DNA of 64,000 nucleotides from Myxococcota bacterium (lineage in GTDB: Bacteria; Myxococcota_A; Polyangia; HGW-17), in contig JAHJMN010000146.1 in assembly GCA_018821305.1 (NCBI GenBank), positions 1 to 64,000 of the forward strand, read 5' to 3'. The position numbers and the translations under genes were made by a program. The notes under the pieces are model-generated. The model was not told the DNA's origin. It did no database searches and worked only from the letters and a program-made list of their open reading frames with translations. Within the stretch, counting starts at the first letter, position 1, and the number at the start of each line of letters is the position of its first letter. Below, in pieces: positions 59,025-64,000 of the stretch.

Positions 59025-60923
59025 TTGATTTTGCTGAACAAAATCGGTAAGTACGAACTTATTGAAGAAGTTGGACGGGGTGGAATGGCCGTTGTCTACA
59101 GGGCAAAGGATTCCATTTTAGGGAGGCAGGTTGCACTTAAACTTCTTCATCCGTATCTTGCAGAAGACCATCAGGCAAAAATCCGACTCGAGAGTGAGGC
59201 GAGGGCAGTAGCCAGTCTTCATCATCCCTTAATTCCTGAAGTCTATGATTTTTCAGGACATGACTCTGAGCATGCTTATATTGTAACAGAGTATGTTGAT
59301 GGTGTTACGCTCGCAAAATTTCTAAAACAAAACGCTTTTGATTTGCCAGAATGTGCTCTGGTTGTTTTTCATCGTATTGTCACCGCTCTTGATCATGCAC
59401 ATAAAACTGGGATTGTTCACCGGGATCTGAAACCTGAAAATATAATGATAACGGGTGATGGCGAAATCAGACTTATGGATTTTGGAATCAGCAGAGTCGT
59501 CGAAAACCCGGGAATCACTTCCACCGGGCAGATCCTTGGTTCTCCAGCCTACATGGCTCCAGAAATTGTTCGAGGACAGATAGCAGATGAAAAATCTGAT
59601 ATTTTTGCATGCGGAATACTCATTTATCAGATGACAACCGGTTGTCTACCGTTCACTGGAACAAATCCCCATGCGGTGCTCGTTAAAATTGCAGAAACAG
59701 AATATGAGGATCCAGAAGTTAAGAAACCGGAAATAGGTACCCGTGTTTCTCGTTTTATACGACGACTCCTTTCAAAAAATCCCGAAGATCGACCTCAGAA
59801 TACATCAATACTCCTGAAAGAAACAGAGGCATTACTTGCAGATTCAAACATAAATAGTAATGAAATCATTGATTTAAGTCGAAAAGTTATTACCCGTGGA
59901 ACTGAATGTGAAAAGAAACTTAAACCACGAGTTATTAATTCACTGATAAAATTGACTCGTACTGAAGGAAACTCTGCTCTTGCACACCAGACAATAAACC
60001 GCCTGCTATGTATCGCACCAGACAACAGTGAGGTAAAACTCCTCTGGGAAAATATTTACGCTGATGATAACAGGTTTAAATTCAAACCTGCAATTGTTAT
60101 CTCAAGCTTGATTACAATTACAGTGTTGATAATTGCTATTTTTATTTTTCTTAATCGTAACCGAACAAAACCGGATTTGTTCAGATTCAGTTTATACTAT
60201 CCTGATACTCAGGTGCTCTTTGTACCTCAGGATAAAGATCTCATATCTACGGATATTGCCGATCCCGATGCTGATACAAGTTACAGTTATGTTCCGATTC
60301 TCGTAAATGACGCAACACAGCTTGCTGTAAATAGCATGGTCCCGATGGATAAAAAAAACAACGGTCATAAACCTCCGGTTGATATGAAACAACCGGTTTT
60401 TGTTAAGAATGGAACACCGGTCATGCCGGCGGATCCTATGATGGAGTCTGCTCTAGAACGAGAATTTACGATTTTTCCTTTTCCTCAGGGTAAAGTTAAA
60501 GTTTATCTTGACAATAAATTCCTGGGGTTCTGGGGTCCATCACCGGGTATTTCTTCTGTCCGCATTGGTAATGGAAAACATGCGGTAAAGTTGACCCACC
60601 CTCTTTGTTATTCTAAGACTATTACAATTCCTGAAAACATGAAGTCTGGAAGGATAAATGTCAGGTTGAACTGGAAACCAGCACGTCTAATCGTTGAAGC
60701 TCCAGAAGGCAGTGTTGTTGCAGTAAAAACACTTGAAGGCAACCTGAAGACTCTACCAGGCATTCCTGGCGCTCCCATTGAAGTAGTTTTTCCCCAATTC
60801 TGGGATAAATCCAATATCAGGGTAAAAGTAATTGTTGCTTCAGGTAAATTCCGAACCAAGGAGAAAAATATTACCCTTATGGCCGGTAGACTCATGAAAA
60901 TGCCTTTCGAATCATTTGATTAA
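59025..60923 (+). CDS. Membrane-anchored Ser/Thr protein kinase (PknB type)
   Basis: IGKYELIEEVGRGGMAVVYRAKD; IVHRDLKPENIMITGDGEIRLMDFGISR; TM AIVISSLITITVLIIAIFIFL; TTG start. Confidence 0.93.
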   Translation: MILLNKIGKYELIEEVGRGGMAVVYRAKDSILGRQVALKLLHPYLAEDHQAKIRLESEARAVASLHHPLIPEVYDFSGHDSEHAYIVTEYVDGVTLAKFLKQNAFDLPECALVVFHRIVTALDHAHKTGIVHRDLKPENIMITGDGEIRLMDFGISRVVENPGITSTGQILGSPAYMAPEIVRGQIADEKSDIFACGILIYQMTTGCLPFTGTNPHAVLVKIAETEYEDPEVKKPEIGTRVSRFIRRLLSKNPEDRPQNTSILLKETEALLADSNINSNEIIDLSRKVITRGTECEKKLKPRVINSLIKLTRTEGNSALAHQTINRLLCIAPDNSEVKLLWENIYADDNRFKFKPAIVISSLITITVLIIAIFIFLNRNRTKPDLFRFSLYYPDTQVLFVPQDKDLISTDIADPDADTSYSYVPILVNDATQLAVNSMVPMDKKNNGHKPPVDMKQPVFVKNGTPVMPADPMMESALEREFTIFPFPQGKVKVYLDNKFLGFWGPSPGISSVRIGNGKHAVKLTHPLCYSKTITIPENMKSGRINVRLNWKPARLIVEAPEGSVVAVKTLEGNLKTLPGIPGAPIEVVFPQFWDKSNIRVKVIVASGKFRTKEKNITLMAGRLMKMPFESFD

Positions 60924-60943
60924 AATGGCATTTATATCCTGTT

Positions 60944-61030
60944 TCAAACCTGTTTTTTTAGATTAACAGTCGCATATAGGAGAGCAGCACTTATTGCCAT
61001 TATTATAATATTTCCAAAAATTGCCACCAT
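60944..61030 (-). CDS. 28-aa hydrophobic peptide
   Basis: MVAIFGNIIIMAISAALLYATVNLKKQV preceded by AGGAGGTTTCCT; below ORF-track cutoff. Confidence 0.5.
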   Translation of the reverse strand: MVAIFGNIIIMAISAALLYATVNLKKQV

Positions 61031-61134
61031 AGGAAACCTCCTGTGTGTAGGAACAAGTACCTACAAAACCTACATTAAACCACCATTAGTCACACGTCAA
61101 TCTTTTCTTTAAAAAAAATTGTAAATAATTGATA

Positions 61135-62682
61135 TTATGCATAGAAACCGTTGTATGCTTTTGGAAGAGGCTTTGTATCGGCAGTACGCAATTTTGATGC
61201 TTCCTTTATATGTGCCATTGTAATATGACTGGATCCTTCAAGATCAGCTATTGTTCTTGCAATCTTAAGGATTTTATCCACGCTTCGCACTGAAAGACTG
61301 TTTCGCTCAACGGTTTTCTCCAGCCATAACTCCGATTGAAAGTCAATATTGCAGTATTGGCGGATCATTCGACTATTCATTCTGGAATTGTTTTTTTCAA
61401 CTTCGTCCTTGTATCTATTTTGCTGAATCTCCCATGCTTTTATTACTCTGTGTCTGATATCACTACTATTTTCACCAGCACTAGAACTGCTTCTTATTTC
61501 GGCATAAGTAAGACCTGGAACTTCTATCTGAATATCAATGCGATCAATCAGGGGGCCTGAAAGACGATTTCGGTAAATTTCAACTGTTCTATTTGTACAG
61601 ATGCATTCTTTTCTGGGATCACCATAATGCCCGCAGGGACATGGATTCATAGCTGCAATCAATTGGAAGTTACAAGGAAATGAAATACTACCCCGTGCTC
61701 TTGTGATCGTTACAATGCCATTTTCGAGAGGCTGACGAAGAGTTTCCAGAGTTTGTCTCGAAAACTCGAGCAGTTCGTCGAGGAATAAAATTCCATTGTG
61801 AGCAAGACTGATTTCCCCAGGTCTTGGCCCTGGTCCTCCACCAACGAGTCCTGCACTTGTAATAGTATGATGAGGATTCCTGCAAGGCCTGGAATATATA
61901 AGATTATTGCCCTTTAAAATGCCTGCAACAGAATAGATCTTTGTACATTCAATTGCCTGCTGGTTATCCATCGGTGGAAGAATTCCTGGTAATCTGCGGG
62001 CAAGCATACTTTTCCCACTTCCAGGTGGTCCTATCATCAAAAGATTATGACCTCCGGCGGCAGCTATTTCCATTGCCCTTATGGCAGGATTCTGACCACG
62101 GATATCACAGAAATCCGGAATGTCATTTGAATGAAAAGTCGGCTCATCTCTGTAAGTGTTTTCCCATTCTCGTTCACCGGTTAGACATTGCATCACTTGA
62201 ATGAGAGAATCAGCAATACAAACTTCAATTCCACTAATAAGTGCCGCTTCACTACCATTTTCTCTCGGTACAACAATCCGATTGTATCCTTTTCTTGCGG
62301 CCATATCTGTTATGGATAGAACGCCGTGAACTGGCCTGACAGTGCCGTCAAGGCTCAATTCACCGATGAAAAGGGTTCCACTAAAAATATCAGTTTTAAA
62401 TGAACCATCAACTGCGATGACACCAAGAGCGATTGGTAGATCAAAAGCGGTAGTATCTTTTCGGATTTCAGCTGGCGCGAGGTTTACGGTAATTTTCTTG
62501 CTTTTCAAAATAAATCCTGAGTTTTCTACAGCTGTCTTTATTCTTACTTTTCCTTCAGTTACTGCCGTGGATGCCATTCCTACAAGATGAAAACCGGGCA
62601 GTCCTACCCTTGAATCAACTTCAACAATAATTTCAAAAGCATCAATTCCAATGACATCTCCTGTATGTACTTCTGTAAGCAT
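61135..62682 (-). CDS. comM: ComM/YifB-family Mg-chelatase-like AAA ATPase
   Basis: MIGPPGSGKSMLARRLPGILPP; GEISLAHNGILFLDELLEFSRQTLETLRQPLENG; AAMNPCPCGHYGDPRKECICT. Confidence 0.95.
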   Translation of the reverse strand: MLTEVHTGDVIGIDAFEIIVEVDSRVGLPGFHLVGMASTAVTEGKVRIKTAVENSGFILKSKKITVNLAPAEIRKDTTAFDLPIALGVIAVDGSFKTDIFSGTLFIGELSLDGTVRPVHGVLSITDMAARKGYNRIVVPRENGSEAALISGIEVCIADSLIQVMQCLTGEREWENTYRDEPTFHSNDIPDFCDIRGQNPAIRAMEIAAAGGHNLLMIGPPGSGKSMLARRLPGILPPMDNQQAIECTKIYSVAGILKGNNLIYSRPCRNPHHTITSAGLVGGGPGPRPGEISLAHNGILFLDELLEFSRQTLETLRQPLENGIVTITRARGSISFPCNFQLIAAMNPCPCGHYGDPRKECICTNRTVEIYRNRLSGPLIDRIDIQIEVPGLTYAEIRSSSSAGENSSDIRHRVIKAWEIQQNRYKDEVEKNNSRMNSRMIRQYCNIDFQSELWLEKTVERNSLSVRSVDKILKIARTIADLEGSSHITMAHIKEASKLRTADTKPLPKAYNGFYA

Positions 62683-62728
62683 TTCTTATCCTTCCTGACC
62701 CTTTGAACAGGTAGGTCGATATGAATTC

Positions 62729-62869
62729 GTTCGTGTCCGGAAATTCGCTTCGCGAAGAATTTTATTAAAAATTCTATCCGGCCACTATAATAAATTCAAC
62801 ACCTTGCGGTTACTGTCCTGAGCAAAAATCGGGCGAAAAATTTGAATTTCGGTATTTCAGGACAGTAAC
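62729..62869 (+). repeat. Family A structured repeat, copy A7
   Basis: GTTCGTGTCCGGAAATTCGCTTCGCGAAGAATTTTATTAAAAATTCTATCCGGCCACTATAATAAATTCAACACCTTGCGGTTACTGTCCTGA...TCAGGACAGTAAC; flanked by GAATTC on both sides. Confidence 0.92.
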
Positions 62870-63210
62870 GAATTCAAGTTACTGACGGTGTGTAATCACT
62901 TTTTATGCCATTCTTTTGCTATTGTATTTTGTATACGGTTTCAATTTGCAATTAAGACGAGTTTTAATATAAATTCTGTTGTAATAGTTGTATAAAAACA
63001 ATATCTTGAAGTTTATGATCTTAAAATGATCTTTATGGAAAATTAAAAATCTTTATTTTTAAATGGTTGCCAAACAATACTTCTTTTTTAAAAGTTCCCA
63101 TGAACTTACATCGATATTTAGACAATACCGTCCGCATATGGTCTTTTTTTTTTCAAGTTTTAATGATACATTCCCACCGTATTTTTATTGTTTTAACAGG
63201 AGTTGAAAAT

Positions 63211-64000
63211 ATGGAAAAACTTATTATTACCGCAGCAATAACCGGCGCAGAAACTACTCGGGAACAACAAAGTGCTCTTCCGGTAACCCCACTGGAAGTA
63301 GCAAAAGCAGTGTCAGACTGTGAGAAAGCTGGAGCTTCCATCATTCATCTCCACGCAAGGGATGATGATGCAAATCCAACAGCGAGTATAGAGCGCTTTG
63401 GTGAGTATTTGCATGAAATTCGCAAAGTAAGCAATATTGTAGTCGAATTCACCACTGGCGGCGCTATTGGAATGACTGATGATGAAAGACTTGGGCCGAC
63501 TTCAATGAAGCCTGAAATGGCTTCTCTGGATTGTGGCAGTGTGAACTTTGCCGATGAAATTCTTCCAAATTCGCTACCCTCAATGAGGACATTTGCAAAA
63601 ACAATGATGGAATACGGTGTGAAACCTACGTTTGAATGTTTTGACGTGGGTCATGTTTATAATGCAAATATGCTCATAAAAGAGGGACTTGTTAAACCAC
63701 CATTCCATTTTACATTTGTTTTAGGAGTACCAGGCGCCATGCCTGCGACAGTTGAGGCCCTTCTCATGATGAAATCCGCTCTACCGCAGGAAGATCTTGA
63801 ATGGACAGGAATTGGTATAGGGGGACGGGGAAGTGTTCTTATTCCTCCCGTAAGCGCCCTTATGGGTGGACATGCCCGCGTTGGGTTTGAAGATAACATT
63901 TATTATCGTAAAGGTGAGATTGCTGTATCAAACGCTCAACTTGTCGAACGTATACGATTATTGGCTGAGATGTTTGGGAGAAAGTTAGCGACTCCGGATG
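63211..64000 (+). CDS. BKACE/DUF849 (3-keto-5-aminohexanoate cleavage enzyme-like) protein, truncated at window edge
   Basis: MEKLIITAAITGAETT; GASIIHLHARDDDANP; FECFDVGHVYNANMLI; no stop before 64000. Confidence 0.85.
   Translation, partial: MEKLIITAAITGAETTREQQSALPVTPLEVAKAVSDCEKAGASIIHLHARDDDANPTASIERFGEYLHEIRKVSNIVVEFTTGGAIGMTDDERLGPTSMKPEMASLDCGSVNFADEILPNSLPSMRTFAKTMMEYGVKPTFECFDVGHVYNANMLIKEGLVKPPFHFTFVLGVPGAMPATVEALLMMKSALPQEDLEWTGIGIGGRGSVLIPPVSALMGGHARVGFEDNIYYRKGEIAVSNAQLVERIRLLAEMFGRKLATPD

Noticed and set aside
1-64000. Prophage, integron, toxin-antitoxin or canonical defence island
   Set aside because: No integrase, transposase, phage structural, cas or recognisable defence genes; most genes are housekeeping or lipoproteins. 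The solitary methylase alone is insufficient.

Overview
The 64 kb window is an AT-rich, gene-dense bacterial chromosomal segment. It has many lipoproteins, Hanks-type Ser/Thr kinases, PP2C, FHA and CarD regulators, which loosely suggests a Myxococcota/deltaproteobacterial-like organism; that placement is inference only. I recognise miaB, metK, mnmG, rarA, glyQ/glyS, recG, comM, glgX, bcp, thpR, a LonB-like protease, a sigma-54 response regulator, and an oxygen/ROS-defence cluster (Rrf2, small wHTH, desulfoferrodoxin, ferritin, flavodiiron protein, FAD-dependent reductase). A DUF849/BKACE gene runs off the right edge. I see no rRNA, tRNA, CRISPR array, prophage or transposase. The most interesting signal is in the intergenic regions. 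A dispersed superfamily of modular, structured repeats (about 140-155 bp, families A and B, plus a larger family C) has imperfect terminal inverted repeats (GTTCGTGTCC[G/T]GAAAT / GTTACTGTCCTGAAAT), a putative three-way junction in the left half and a long stem-loop in the right half. Stem sequences differ between copies while pairing is kept. The elements recombine into composites, sit in divergent promoter regions, supply the region just upstream of glyQ, and flank a gene remnant. Two short ORFs missed by the ORF track (a 37-aa Cys-rich mini-protein and a 28-aa hydrophobic peptide) are also reported. All calls are from reading the sequence; no searches were run.
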